A stretch of DNA of 64,000 bases from Diospyros lotus. Lineage: Eukaryota; Streptophyta; Magnoliopsida; Ericales; Ebenaceae. This document shows positions 1 to 10,902 of this stretch, piece by piece. How positions within the stretch are numbered: position 1 is the stretch's first letter; each line of letters begins with the position of its first letter. The notes under the pieces are model-generated. The model did not search any database, had not been told where the DNA came from, and saw only the letters and a list, made by a program, of their open reading frames with translations. The DNA is taken from contig NC_068341.1 in assembly GCF_014633365.1 (NCBI RefSeq), positions 23,294,339 through 23,358,338 of the forward strand, in the 5' to 3' direction. The translations under genes were made by a program, and so were the position numbers.

Positions 1-1269
1 GCTGATTTTTGGCCAGGAAAGAGTGATTTGTGGTACAAATGGGATTGCGAATGTTAATCAGGTTTCATGAATGTATTGATCAGCTGATAAATCCATCCAG
101 ATATTCAACGTCTTCAACAAACGACATATATCCTACCAAGTTTATCTTCTGTGCCTCAGGATTTCTCCCCTGCTACTGTAAAAAATCTAATGTTCAGCCC
201 CAAAGGAAAAGGGAAATAAGTGAGGAAAAAAAAAATTCAACAGCTTAAAAGCATTTAAAACTTCATTAATTTCGCTAAAGCTAAAACATAACTCCAAAAC
301 AATTTGTAAGCATATAATTTCAAATTTTGGAGATTTCAAGAGCCAAAGACAGCCATGACCTAGCAGTCTAAACTATCTCCTTGTACGGAAGTAAGATCAC
401 CAGTAAATAATCTGCTTAACTGATGTACTTATAGAAAAGCCACAAAAGTTCTACACTTCGTTGAGAAGAACAAAAGGTGAAAAAACCATGAAGGACTACA
501 TTGTATGAATGCTTTTTAGCATAACACTAGCTCTAACAAAAATAATTCATGACAAATTCAAAAATATACTTATCTGTCAATGATAATCACTTGTCAACAC
601 ATAAAAAGAGATATGTGATGAACAATCAAATAAATTGATGCTTGAAAGTAACCTAATGTGGAATCACATTTTTCCAATGAGAAAAAATTGGAAAAATTAG
701 GCCAACCTGAAGGGCAAGAGTCCTTTCCTGCTAGTACTAGGTATTCGGCTATAGGAATTTTCCAAGAAACTGATGAGAATTTTTCCCAGTGGGTTTAGGG
801 GAAGTTCAGCTTCTTCAAAGATAAAGAAGCACGATACAGACAAGTGAGTCGATTCGGGAAGAGGAGTTCTTGGGCGGCTAATGGGATCAGGGATGTAAAT
901 TGGGTGGGTTAGGTCAGGTTTCCAGGTTGCTGCCCATTGTGCAACTAAACAATTTTGGGTAAATTACGATTGATGTTTTTTGAGATTTAGTGAAAATATT
1001 GTTGACATCTTTATGTTTTTGAAAATGGCAAGACCTCCTCCGGCCGTTTGTTAACATTCCTGAAATTATGCCTTGATTTCCTATTATAAAATTAGAGATA
1101 ACTTCAGTTTAGGAATCAATCTCTTTGATTGTTGTATTTCCTTGTATGTGTTGTTCCCTAAATTGCTTCTTTCCTTGTAATTAGAATCCTGTCCACGTTT
1201 AGAATAGGATTTCTTCTATATAACATACAGCTCTCTTTATATTGAAAAAAGTAGAAATTTTACCAAGAA
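1..1269. other. A/T-rich non-coding stretch, no gene identified
   Basis: I see no recognisable protein, RNA gene or complete repeat here. A short frame on the minus strand around 700-880 stays open for about 60 codons and ends near an AG/GT-like junction, so it could be an exon of a host gene running leftwards, but nothing in it is recognisable. The chromovirus at 1270 interrupts whatever sequence this was. Confidence 0.4.
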
Positions 1270-1577
1270 TGTCACGACCTAAGGGTCTAACTGTAATTTT
1301 TTCAAAATTTTGAATGTAGAGCAGTAGCCCAACTGAATCTGTTAGCTGTAATTTCCTTTCTACCCTCGATATGGCTCTAACCGCAGGGGATAGCCCATAA
1401 AGGGCTCAAAACGCTCAAGGATGAGAATTCATGCATGATAATAACATTGAATTCTTTCCCTCCAAAACTCTATCTCAATTCTCCCTCCAAATTCTCTCTT
1501 TCTCTCTATTTCTTTTCCCCCTCTTTCTATTCTCTTAATTGTTCTAAAAATTCAAATCTCGATCGAGAGGCTTGACA
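1270..1577 (+). repeat. 5' LTR of the chromovirus
   Basis: This 308-bp LTR starts TGTCACGACCTAAGGGTCTA and ends TTGACA. The copy at 7052-7358 matches it with scattered substitutions. The pyrimidine-rich block near 1455-1545 (runs of TCTCTCT) lies before the 3' end in both copies and probably belongs to the transcribed part of the LTR. Confidence 0.88.
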
Positions 1578-1579
1578 TT

Positions 1580-1592
1580 TGGTATCAGGGCC
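1580..1592 (+). other. Primer binding site of the chromovirus
   Basis: TGGTATCAGGGCC lies two bases after the 5' LTR. It matches the usual initiator tRNA-Met primer-site pattern TGGTATCAGAGC except for one base. Confidence 0.8.
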
Positions 1593-1682
1593 GATCATTC
1601 TCAGTTGTGATTCGGCACTAGTAGGAAGTGAGGTAGGTGGAGTAGATCGGTGGAATTGAGGTTGATCCATCGGTGATTCAAA

Positions 1683-2970
1683 ATGGCAGAGGGCATGAGA
1701 TTGAAGCAACTGGAGAACCAGACGAAGGTGATAGAGTTTGGCCTAACTCAAACTCAGGAAACGATAACTTAGAGTAGGGAGGAAGTGCAATCAATTCGTG
1801 AGGAGCTACGGGAGGATATGGCAGCTTCCCAAGATGGAGTTTTGAGGGAGTTGATGAGGCAAAAGGAGTCTATGGATCAACGGCTCAACAGCGTGATAAA
1901 CATGCTATCCACACTTCTGCAATTCCGGTTACCATCAGAATTTCCTCCCCAATCAGTTCCAGAGACGGGGACATCCGGCCAAGGAATTCTACTGAGGCCT
2001 CAAGAAGCAGCAGAAGCTGGTAATTCGCACTTTGAGGAGACCAGTGACTAGATAAGGGAGTTGAATTCCACTAGATCTAGCCAAGGACCCATGTCAAGGC
2101 TAGATACCTCTGTTTAAAGGATCTAAACCACGATGGCGGATCTGTAGGTGCGAGAGGTATTTCCAATACTATAATATCCCTTAGAACCAAAGGATAACCC
2201 TGGCTACAGCATATCTAGATGATGTGGCTGATTGTTGTTACCAAGGATGGTCCAGATATAGGGGCATGGGGGCAAGGTGGATTGATTTTGTAGAGGAATT
2301 GTGTGTTCGATTTGGGGAAAGGAATATGGCCGATGTTATTGAGTTTAACAAACTTAAACAAGAGGGGATGGTCACTGAGTACCAGGTGAAGTTCAAGGAG
2401 TTGGAGGCACTAATGTGGAGTGCTCAACCCACTCTTATGGATCAATATTTCGTTTCAAGTTTCATCAACGGCCTTAAGGAAGAATTAAGGTCCATGGTGA
2501 AGATGATAACGCAGGCCACAATGAAGGAGGCAGCAAAGAAGGCCAGGCTACAAGAGCTAACTCTAGATGCCATCTTCAATAGGAATAAGAGAGTAGCACG
2601 GACATTCACTACGGGAGGCCCCTTGATTGGAGGGAATTCTAAGGCTCTAATGCCAAGTGGGTACAAGGGGGGATCTAATGCAATAGCCAACAGAAACACA
2701 ACAATGGAGCAAATGAGGGTGATGGAGTTATGTTTCAAGTGCAGTGAAAAATACAACCAGGGGCATCAATGCCGAAGGCACCTACTCAACATGGAAGGGG
2801 AGGATGAGGATGAGGAAGAAACGAAGGATAATGATGAGGAAGAAGAGGAGAAGAAAGGTGAGGAGTCAGTAGAAATACCTGAAGAGGAGCAGGGTCAGGA
2901 AGGGGGAGAGATCTCCTTCCACGCTCTAAAGGGAGGTCTTACAAGGAAGATTATTAAAGTTAAGGGCTAA
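1683..2970 (+). pseudogene. gag: Chromovirus gag remnant
   Basis: The likely start is the ATG at 1683, about 90 bases after the primer site. The frame reads through a stop before 1785, continues to 2049, then changes frame. The main open part, 2224-2970 (248 codons), contains a gag-type capsid region from FVEELCVRFGERN to about residue 110 and a zinc knuckle CFKCSEKYNQGHQC near residue 170. A strongly acidic run (many Glu and Asp) follows. Gag would package the element's RNA. At least one stop and one frameshift make it non-functional. Confidence 0.85.
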
Positions 2971-2988
2971 CTAGGGAAGAAGAAGCTT

Positions 2989-3420
2989 ATGGTTCTTATT
3001 GATAATGGCAGCACCCATAGTTTCTTAAATGAAGCTACGGCTAATGAGTTGAAGTGTAAATTGACCCACACTACCCCTCTGTCAATGACCGTGGCCAACG
3101 GACACAAAATACACAGCCATTATAAGTGTGTGGATTTTACATGGGTGATGCAAGGACGTGAGTTCAGGTCTGACCTGAGGATTATGGAGTTGGGGGGTTG
3201 CGATATTGTGCTCAGGGTGGACTGGATGAGGACAGTCAACCCATTAACCTTTGATTTTAACAAGCTAAAGGTGACAGTGGAAATGGAAGGCAAGAAACCG
3301 ACGCTAGTGGGTAGTTTGGAACAAGGAGAGTGCAAAATGATCAAGAGGAGTAAGTCACAGAAGCTGTTGAAGAAGGGGGGGGGGGGCAGATATCCCAGCT
3401 TTACTCAATCCATGCAATAG
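2989..3420 (+). pseudogene. Chromovirus aspartic protease remnant
   Basis: This 143-codon frame begins near the retropepsin active-site motif, seen as LIDNGSTHSFLN. The usual DSGS/DTGS has become DNGS, but the catalytic Asp remains. The second conserved block, seen as GCDIVLRVDWM, normally reads DIVLGMDWL, so the flap-side Gly is changed to Arg. A run of ten G at about 3377-3386 precedes the end of the frame. The enzyme would have cut the Gag-Pol polyprotein. Confidence 0.8.
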
Positions 3421-3510
3421 AAGGGGAGGAATCAGAAAAGATGGCAGGGGCTCAATCAAAAGAGAAGAAGGATCCCCACTCAACCTATTCTCGTAACTAC
3501 TTTAGATAGC

Positions 3511-3799
3511 TTGCATGTACTTTTGGAAGACTTTAAGGACCTGTTCAATGAGCCAAACTCCCTACCTCCTCGAAGGCCATTGGATCATGTCATACCCCTT
3601 AAACCCCATACCACCCCAGTAAATATTCGAGCCTATCACTATTCACCCACACAAAAGGCAGAGATTGAAAAACAAATCTCTAGCATGTTAGCTACTTCAT
3701 TCATACAACCTAGCCAAAGTTCTTTTGCATCCCATGTTTTGTTGGTCAAGAAAAAATATAGTTCTTGGAGATTTTATGTTGACTATCATCAACTCAACT
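3511..3799 (+). pseudogene. Chromovirus reverse transcriptase, N-terminal piece
   Basis: This carries the start of a Ty3/gypsy reverse transcriptase, including PLDHVIPLKP and the block ending FYVDYHQLN, which corresponds to the family's RxCVDYRxLN. It is cut off exactly at the SINE insertion at 3800. The rest of the domain resumes after the solo LTR at 4522. Confidence 0.85.
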
Positions 3800-4114
3800 A
3801 AGTGATGGAACACAACTATATCAATTATCTTCATTCACCACCATCTCATGAAACTTCTCCATATGAAGATGGTGTTAAAACTTTATTTCACCATTACTCC
3901 GCTAGGGGATATTATCCACTGCCGGTCCCAAACCCGGATAAAGGAGAAGGGTTGCGTTAAGTAGCCGACAGCCAGCTTAAAATCTAGTCAGATCCAAATA
4001 TGAATTCTAGACAAATTATCTGTTGGGATGTAACCCACATAGAAGTTTAGAATTCATGTAGCCAACCCCACATAGTGGGATAACGACTGGATATGTTGTT
4101 GTATGTTGTTGTTG
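3800..4114 (+). mobile_element. Au-like SINE inserted in reverse transcriptase
   Basis: A 315-bp insert is flanked by a perfect 16-bp duplication, TATCATCAACTCAACT, at 3784-3799 and 4115-4130. Its 3' end has the hairpin CCCACATAGTGGG followed by a TTGTTG-rich tail, as in Au-type plant SINEs. The middle contains CCGGTCCCAAACCCGGATAA, a sequence I have met as a dispersed plant repeat. I cannot confirm a tRNA-derived head. A related copy lies at 9011-9150 in the other orientation. Confidence 0.82.
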
Positions 4115-4149
4115 TATCATCAACTCAACTCTTACACCATCAAGAACAA

Positions 4150-4521
4150 TGTCATGTACTAACCTGTAAGGGGGAGGTAACTGTAATTAAATATAGTAGA
4201 AGGGAAAAATAGTATATGCTATAAGTATGTTGTAATGGGTTGTACCAAGTTTGTTGCTGCATCAACAGCTGGTACATTCCCAAATGCATGTAAGCAGTTA
4301 CCCGCACGTGGGGGAGGTTAAGATCAGCTATAAATATAGCTAGCTTCCTTCCACGGATGATTATGAAAATTCCCAAGAGAATTCTAAATTTCTCTCTCCC
4401 TGTTCTCTCTTTCTCTCTAACTCTGCATTCTTCTCTTCCAAATTCTCTCAATTTGTCTCTCCCTTTCTCACTCAGTCCGTCTATTGATCGAGACTACCGT
4501 CAAACCCTTAGGGAGCTGACA
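4150..4521 (+). mobile_element. Solo LTR inside the chromovirus RT
   Basis: This 372-bp sequence starts TGTCATGTACTAACC and ends GGGAGCTGACA, with the duplication AACAA at 4145-4149 and 4522-4526. It contains a TATA-like CTATAAATATAG near 4330 and a pyrimidine-rich 3' part with many TCTCTC. TG...CA ends plus a 5-bp duplication show an LTR retrotransposon insertion reduced by LTR-LTR recombination. Its last part reads in frame into the RT sequence, producing a fused open frame from 4357. Confidence 0.85.
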
Positions 4522-5560
4522 AACAAATTCCCCATTCCCCTCATCGATGACTTGCTAGATGAATTGGCAGGAGCCAAGATTTTTTCCAAGCTAGATCTCA
4601 GGTCCAGATATCACCAAATCTGGATGAAACTCACAAACATCCCAAAAACAACCTTTTGCACTCACCAGGGCTTGTATGAATTTGTTGTTATGCTCTTTGG
4701 GCTTACAAATGCCCCAACCACCTTTCAAGCCCTCATGAACCAAGTCTTTGCCCCTTACCTTCAAAGGTTCATCCTAGTATTCTTTGACAATATTCTCATT
4801 TACAGCCCAAGCCTGGAACAACACCTAACCCACCTTCAAACCGCGTTTGAGGTCCTTAGAGCTAATCAATTGTATGTCAAGCTATCCAAATGTATTTTTA
4901 CCGAGAATGAGGTGGGATATTTGGGGCATATTTTTTCAAGAGAGGGAGTCAAAACTGATCCCAGCAAGGTCACAGCAATAGTGAAGTGGCCTAGACCCCT
5001 ATCAATAAGAGAGCTTAGGGGATTTCTAAGATTAACAAGTTACTACAGAAAGTTTATAAGGCACTACGGAGTAATTAGCAGGCCATTGACAAATCTTCTA
5101 GAATGAGGGATTTCATTGGAACCCTTAAGCCAAAGCAGCCCTCTTGGCACTAAAGAAGGCCATGACACAAGCCCTTGTGCTAGCCCTTTCGAACTTCACC
5201 AAACAATTTGTAGTGGAGACAATAGACATATGCTTGTGAGAAGGGAATTGGTGTAGTGTTGATGCAAAGGGGAGACCTATAGCTTATATCAGCCAAGCTT
5301 TGGGACCTAAGCACCTGGGTTGCAACGTATACAACAAGGAATTACTAGTTGTGTTGAAGGCAATGGACAAGTGGAGACATAATCTAGAGGGCAACCCATT
5401 CATGATCAAGACAGATCATGGGAGCCTAAGGTTCTTGTCTTAACAAAGGTTGCGATCCCAATTACAAAAGAAGGCGGTATCCAAGCTGATGGGCCTAGAC
5501 TACACCATCCTCTACTGCAAGGGAAAGGAGAATGTAGTTGCAGATGCCCTATCGAGGAGG
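4522..5560 (+). pseudogene. Chromovirus reverse transcriptase and RNase H, C-terminal piece
   Basis: RT resumes with NKFPIPLIDDLLDEL and continues to about 5106 with typical blocks (FSKLDLRS, GLTNAPTTFQALMN, VGYLGHIFS). The polymerase active site reads FFDNILIYS: the second Asp of the expected DD pair is Asn, so it would be inactive. RNase H follows in broken frames to about 5560 and ends with KGKENVVADALSRR. A stop at 5104 and several frame changes confirm a pseudogene. Confidence 0.87.
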
Positions 5561-6852
5561 AAGGACAGTGAAGATGGGGGCCATTGCCATGGAATTACTG
5601 CAATAGAGCCAAAGTGGGTGAAGGAAATGGAGCAGAGTTATGAACAGACAGAATGGGTGAAAGACCTTCTAACTAAATTAGCAGTTCAAAAAACAGGAGT
5701 GCAAGGATACTCACTGTCCAATGGTCTCATCAGATTTCAAGGGCGTTTGGTAATAGGAGATGACAAAGGGTTAAAAAGAAAAGATCTTGAAGTCCCTGCA
5801 CTGCTCACCCCTAGGGGGCCATTTAGGAATCAGGGCCACTTATCACAAGATCAGGCAACTATTCTTTTGGCTAAGACAGAAGAAGGATGTGGTGGAGTTT
5901 GTTCTAGCATGTGAGACATAGCCTACTACAACCCATGGAAGTGCCGGAGCAAGCATGGGAAGGGATCTCAATGGATTTTGTGGAGGATCTGCCTAGATCT
6001 AAAGGTAAATATGTGATATTGGTAGTGGTGGACAGGCTGACAAAATTTGAACACTTCCTCAGCCTAACGCACCCCTTCTCAGCCCAAGAGGTGGCCAGGG
6101 TGTTTCTGGATTCGGTGGTAAAGCTGCATGGTGTTCCTAAAACAATTTTGTCCAATAGAGATAAAATTTTCACTAGCAACTTATGGCGAGAGCTATTTAA
6201 GAAGCTGGGCATGGGATTGCACATGTCAACTGCATACCACCCTCCATCCGATGGCCAAATGAAGAGGGCCAATCAATGCCTAGAGGCTTATCTGAGGTGC
6301 ATGTGTTTTACCAAATCAAGGAGTTGGAACAGGTAGTTGCCACTGGCCCAATGGTGATATAACTCATGTTTCCATAGTGCAATCAAGAGAAGCCCATTTG
6401 AAGCAATCTTTGGGTACAAGCCTCCTCTCCTACCAGCCATAGCTAGCTGTTCTTCTAGTCTAGCAGCCGTGGAGCAATACTTACAGCAGAGAAGGGAAAT
6501 ACTCTCTATTCTTAAGAAGGAGTTAGCTAGTGCCCAAAATAGAATGAAGCAGGCAGCGGACAAAAAGAGGAGTGACAGAGCTTTTGAAGTAGGAGACAAG
6601 GTGTTTCTTAAGGTGAAAAGGTTCCTGCAACAACCTTTCACACCCACACTTGTATCCAAGCTCAGCCCCAAGTATTTTGGGCCCTATGTCATCGAAGCCA
6701 AGGTAGGGAATGTGGCATACAAACTAAGGCTACCTGCGAGGATAAATGTGCACCCTGTGTTCCATGTTTCTTTGCTCAAAAGATCCATTGAACCGCACTG
6801 TCCACGAGTCAACAACTGTCGGTCACAGAAGATGAATTGGAGGAAACCCTAG
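5561..6852 (+). pseudogene. Chromovirus integrase remnant
   Basis: The core is open in 5911-6336. The first catalytic Asp is present in GISMDFVEDLP. The second site reads LSNRDKIFTS where SDRD is expected (Asp to Asn). The third reads SDGQMKRANQ where QTERVNQ is expected (Glu to Lys). Two of three catalytic residues are therefore lost. The C-terminal part at 6469-6852 includes KYFGPYVIEAKVGN (GPY/F motif) and VHPVFHVSLLK, the usual junction before a chromodomain. Confidence 0.87.
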
Positions 6853-6991
6853 AGCCGAGAGCTATCCTAGACAAGAGGGTGGTTTACCAAGGAGCAATGC
6901 CCTTAATCCAAGTTTTGATCCAACAGTCACAACTCTAGCCCGACCATACCACTTGGGAAGACTTTCCTGAGCTGTTGAAGAAGTTCCCATG
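6822..6991 (+). pseudogene. Chromodomain remnant at the end of chromovirus pol
   Basis: In the frame shifted from the integrase end, the sequence reads LEPRAILDKRVVYQG, then VLIQ, a stop, and TTWEDFPELLKKFP. This is the layout of the chromodomain found at the integrase C-terminus of chromoviruses (P..IL..R ... TWE....L...FP). The family uses it to target integration to marked chromatin. A TAG stop at about 6935 lies between the two halves. Confidence 0.75.
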
Positions 6992-7051
6992 AGCTACCAG
7001 TCTACTCTAAAGAATTCTTGGGGACAAGAATGTTTTTGAAGGGTAGGAAAG

Positions 7052-7358
7052 TGTCATGACCTAAGGGTCTAACTGTAATTTTTTCAAAATTTTGAATGTA
7101 GGGTAGTAGCCCAACTGAATCTGTTAGCTGTAATTTCCTTTCCACCCTCAATACGGCTGAAACCGCAAGGGATAGCCTATAAAAGGCTCAAAACGCTCGA
7201 GGATGGGAACTCATCCATGATAATAACATTGAATTCTTTCCCTCCAAAACTCTCTCTCTCAATTCTCCTTCCAAATTCTCTTTCTCTCTTTCTCTCTATT
7301 TCTTTTCCCCCTCTTTCTATTCTCTTAATTGTTCTAAAAATTCAAGTCTCGATCGGGA
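7052..7358 (+). repeat. 3' LTR of the chromovirus
   Basis: It starts TGTCATGACCTAAGGGTCTA, preceded by a purine-rich GAAGGGTAGGAAAG tract (about 7039-7051). It matches the 5' LTR up to CGATCGGGAG, where the copies part: the 5' LTR continues with CTTGACA, while here TATCAGAGTAG follows. The last ~15 bp of the LTR are missing or replaced. Confidence 0.85.
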
Positions 7359-7700
7359 GTATCAGAGTAGTTTTTCTAGGTTTTCTATTGGTCTTAATTG
7401 CACCAATACTTCCTGCCTTCATTTCTTAATCGGCCTTAGTAGCCCTTTCTTCCTGCCATTGTTGCAACTATCCCAAACCCTCAACCTGAAGATGTTGATA
7501 GTCTCCACTGATGCATTCTCACCCAATGCACCCTTTGCTACTATGGGCAAACCTCCTACTACCACTACACCTTTTAAAGTAACCAACCACTCCTCTACCA
7601 GATTAGCCAGCGAACTCTAAAGCATGAACCCATTCCACAGCCTTGATGGAACAAATTATCTACAATGGAGTCAGATTGTTCAAAAGTCACCATTCGATTT
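7359..7700 (+). pseudogene. Scrap of a Ty1/copia gag
   Basis: From the ATG at 7624 the frame reads SLDGTNYLQWSQIV, the conserved start of copia-type gag proteins (LDGTNYxxWSQ). The rest of the domain is not recognisable. Upstream, TATCAGAG at 7360-7367 resembles a tRNA-Met primer site, so this may be the 5' internal end of a copia element joined to the chromovirus LTR. Confidence 0.6.
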
Positions 7701-9010
7701 TTTAGCTCCAAGACATCTACTTTGAGAACCACCTCTCTAGGAACCCCAATTTTGAAAGCAAACACCCTGGTTTTGAAAACCAAACTCCATTCCAACATCC
7801 TATTCGCCCCGATTTCAGACCACCTCAGTTTTGAAATCTTGTTACAAATTTTGAAAACTCGATTTTCCAACACTAATTTTCATCCAAAGATTCACTCTTA
7901 ATCCCCTTTTATCCAACTCAAAAATTCTCCACATTTACTTATTTGATAAAATAGATATATGTAATTATTATTGCGGGAAAATGGGCATAATTAGTGATTA
8001 AAGCAATTCAAGGAACCAGACATGAGCTTTTGCAAGAGAGCTATACAAAGGTGCAAACTGATCTTTGACTGTTTTTCTTTCACATGGAAAGCAACAGATG
8101 AAAACACGAGCATTCAACACAGATATCACTAAAATTTGTTACAAATCTTAATAACTTACAATGATCAAAAGGACAGAAAAATCTTAATATGTAGAAATCC
8201 CTGCTTATCAAAGCAAACTAGAAGCTTTATAAGTTGAATCAAAACTACAGTGCATGAAGAAGCAATTGTATTCTCCTGTAACTGAAATCAGATTTCTTAC
8301 TAGCTAAGCATGTTCTTGGTGTTCCTATGGCAGTCTAATTAACTAAAGCAATTATACCTATGGCTTCTCCAACCTTATGAATAATTTCACTATGCTTCAC
8401 AAAAATTACATCTTCTTGTTGTTGATAATTCTGAGAGGATATCATCAAAAGCTACACTTGTTTCCAAGGAATTATTCCCTTGACTTTTAATGGCCAGTAA
8501 TGCTGAACGGGCTATTCAAACAAGAAAATAAGATCATTTTCAGAGGGGCTTTGACTTCCAGAAGTTCTTGCAAAGAAAATATGCTCCACTTTTATCAATT
8601 ATCACTCAAGTCATCATAGACTGAAGAAGTTTCTTCATTTGATGGGAGCCATGCCCATTTGTCCAAAAAGCATACAACTCATTGTAGAAAGAAGATAAGA
8701 AAATGACCAATTCCAGAGTCATTTTTGGCCATCCCAAATTCCAAACTACATAAAAAATTACTTTAGGGATTTGATGTTCTCATAGAATCAGTTTTATACA
8801 GAAAGTATTACAGCATCCAGTGAGCATTTAGGGTTGTTTATGAAGAGTGGGGCTATAATCATTTTGATAAAAATCAAAAGGTCTCATCAAAAACCATATG
8901 GTACTATTGTAAGGGTGTAAAAACCGGACCAACTTAATAATAGATAGAATGAAAAAACAAAAACAAAAAATGAACAAAGAAAACATTAAATAGCCCATTC
9001 TTGACATATA
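7701..9010. other. No gene recognised (intron-like A/T-rich sequence)
   Basis: I see no coding or repeat signature here. Composition and lack of long frames would fit intron or intergenic DNA. Confidence 0.4.
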
Positions 9011-9150
9011 ACAACAACAACAACAACAACATATCCAGCTTTTATCCCACTATGTGGGGTCAACTACACAACTACATAAATTCTAGACTTCCATGTATTT
9101 CTATCTTTTGTCAATCTTCATTTAGCCCATACACTTCATATCAAACTTTA
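9011..9150 (-). mobile_element. 5'-truncated Au-like SINE
   Basis: The left end is (ACA)n, the complement of a TTGTTG tail, followed by the same CCCACATAGTGGG hairpin as in the SINE at 3800-4114. A 26-bp duplication flanks it with one mismatch (8985-9010 and 9151-9176; visible part TAGCCCATTCTTGACATATA). Only about 140 bp of the 3' end is present, so it was truncated on insertion or represents the shortest family form. Confidence 0.8.
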
Positions 9151-9704
9151 ATTAAATAGCACATTCTTGACATATAAGCAAGAAAATTGCAGTAATAATA
9201 GGAAACACTGATATTCACACAAAAAGAAAATTAGGGTTTCCTCATTCACACATCCCTCTCCTCTAAAACCTGAGAACTTAATTAGGAAACCCGACAGAAT
9301 CCTATAAAATAGCTTCAGGCACCCAGAGATTCTGAATTGGACCACAAAAAGAAGCTTAAGAACCCATAAACTCTCCAGAAGAACCGGCGAAGAACCAACA
9401 GGACGTTAAACCGAACCAGAACAATGAACAACCCCCCATCATTGACCCAAACCCAAGCAACCACCACCCCTACGATCACTCTGACCCCATCCCCAAAAAA
9501 ACAGAATCGACATTTAAGCCCGAGTCTCACAGAAAAACCTCTTAAAGGGTATATAGCCATTACATAACAAGCTAACAAGCCCTTATGCCTAAACCCCCCA
9601 AAAATTCATGACTATCTGCTATCCTCAAGCTGAAGAAACAGAGAAGGAGAAGAAACCAGGGGGGAAGAAGAGAAGAAATAGATGAGAGACACCTGAAGCC
9701 GGAC

Positions 9705-9861
9705 GATCTGCTTGGACTGTCGTCAAGCTCGTGACCGAGGTGCTGTGACCGGAAGAGATGGTGGGCGCCGGACGAACTGCTTGATCTATCTCTGTCACTC
9801 TCGTTCGATTTGGGGATTCAATTAGGGATTTTGTCAAATTAATTCGGGCATCCCACGCCAT
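9705..9861 (-). CDS. Possible first exon of an unidentified host gene
   Basis: On the minus strand an ATG at 9861 opens a frame starting MAWDARINLTKSLIESPN. It has balanced composition and is G/C-richer than its surroundings. After about 50 codons a CAG|GTGTCT splice donor can be drawn near 9704, followed by pyrimidine-rich intron-like sequence. Leftwards there are only TEs and intron-like DNA, so the gene, if real, would have its introns filled by the SINE and chromovirus. I do not recognise the peptide. It may equally be a leader or chance frame. Confidence 0.25.
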
Positions 9862-9899
9862 CCGTGCAGTTTCGTTTATTCAGGGGATTCATTGATTTG

Positions 9900-10500
9900 T
9901 GTATTTGTTATTTGTATTTTTATATTAATATTAATAACATCTTTATATTCTTTTGTGAATATAATTTAATATTTTCTTTAATAATGACAAAAAATAAGAA
10001 AATAAGAAAATAGTCAATAAATTAGTAACCAATTCGTTCCAAAATCACTGTCGATTACATCATGTGAAATTTATCATAAAATCAGCAACAGCTATAAATT
10101 ATAATCATCATAAAATTATAAAAAAATTATTATAAAGTGTCATTTTTTTAATTAATTTCTTTGCCAATCCTCATGGTCAAAAATTATATTTAATGAGTTA
10201 GTTCATGAAAATATACACTATATCATTATCTATTAGTATAATTATAAATAATCAAATACTGAAATCTAAGGATAACTTAAAATTTTAGAGATAAAAGTCT
10301 CACCTTAAATTATAGATCTTTAATTAATTACGCTCATGCTCCCATTCTTCTACTACGAATTGCTCACAACTATCAAGTTGCTCCAATTACCATTGTAACC
10401 TTCAACGACCATATTTTTGCGTCAAAAACCACTATTCACCTTTATCTTGCATCGTTAACAATAGTAAGCCATTCTTTTAACATAAAATTTGCCAAAAAGT
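9900..10500. other. A/T-rich spacer, nothing recognised
   Basis: Very A/T-rich sequence with short direct repeats and no open frames. It could hold the promoter of a leftward gene at 9861 and the start of the copia LTR that ends at 10885, but neither can be shown. Confidence 0.35.
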
Positions 10501-10885
10501 GTTGTCCATTGCCATTACTTCATTATAAACTACCTTTCACCCATTGGAATATCTTCAAATTCCCTCAAACTCATTATTGTTATATTTCGAGTGTAATCTA
10601 AATTCCTTATTTATTGCAGTTGAAGGCAGTTACAACTTTTATTACTTAGCTTATTTTCCTTTCTCGTATATATATACACATACATACATGTATATTGGCT
10701 TGGTACTAAAAAAATTGTTCTTGTAATCTCCATCTTTATAATGAAATCTTCTTATTTGTTTATGTTTTTTTATCTCGTTTTTTAGGTTTTTCATGTAGAT
10801 CATTATGTTGATTGTTCATTGTCCATGTATATGTTGCTTTGATTGTTGCTTGGATGATTTACACAATGTGCCTATGGATGTATCA
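10501..10885 (+). repeat. Probable 5' LTR of a copia element (left end not defined)
   Basis: The right end is placed at 10885 (ATGTATCA) because a tRNA-Met type primer site follows three bases later. A TATA-rich run near 10667-10690 would suit an LTR promoter. I cannot find the matching 3' LTR because the element is cut at 16260, so the left boundary is a guess. Confidence 0.4.
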
Positions 10886-10888
10886 AAC

Positions 10889-10902
10889 TGGTATTAGAGC
10901 CA
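10889..10902 (+). other. Primer binding site of the copia element
   Basis: TGGTATTAGAGCCA matches the tRNA-Met pattern TGGTATCAGAGC with one C-to-T change. Copia-type gag sequence follows downstream. Confidence 0.7.

Larger units (their letters stand above)
1270..7358 (+). mobile_element. Decayed Ty3/gypsy chromovirus with nested insertions
   Basis: The element has two matching LTRs, a tRNA-Met type primer site, and remnants in the order gag, protease, reverse transcriptase, RNase H, integrase, chromodomain, which is the chromovirus order. All reading frames are broken. The reverse-transcriptase region is interrupted by a SINE and by a solo LTR of another element. The 5' flank is AAGAA (1265-1269), but no matching duplication follows the 3' LTR. 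There the sequence changes to a copia-like scrap, so the right border was probably rearranged. Confidence 0.9.

Noticed and set aside
9315..9578. Hydrophobic 87-codon minus-strand frame
   Set aside because: Aromatic- and Val-rich translation of T/G-rich sequence directly after a probable splice donor; no domain or start context.
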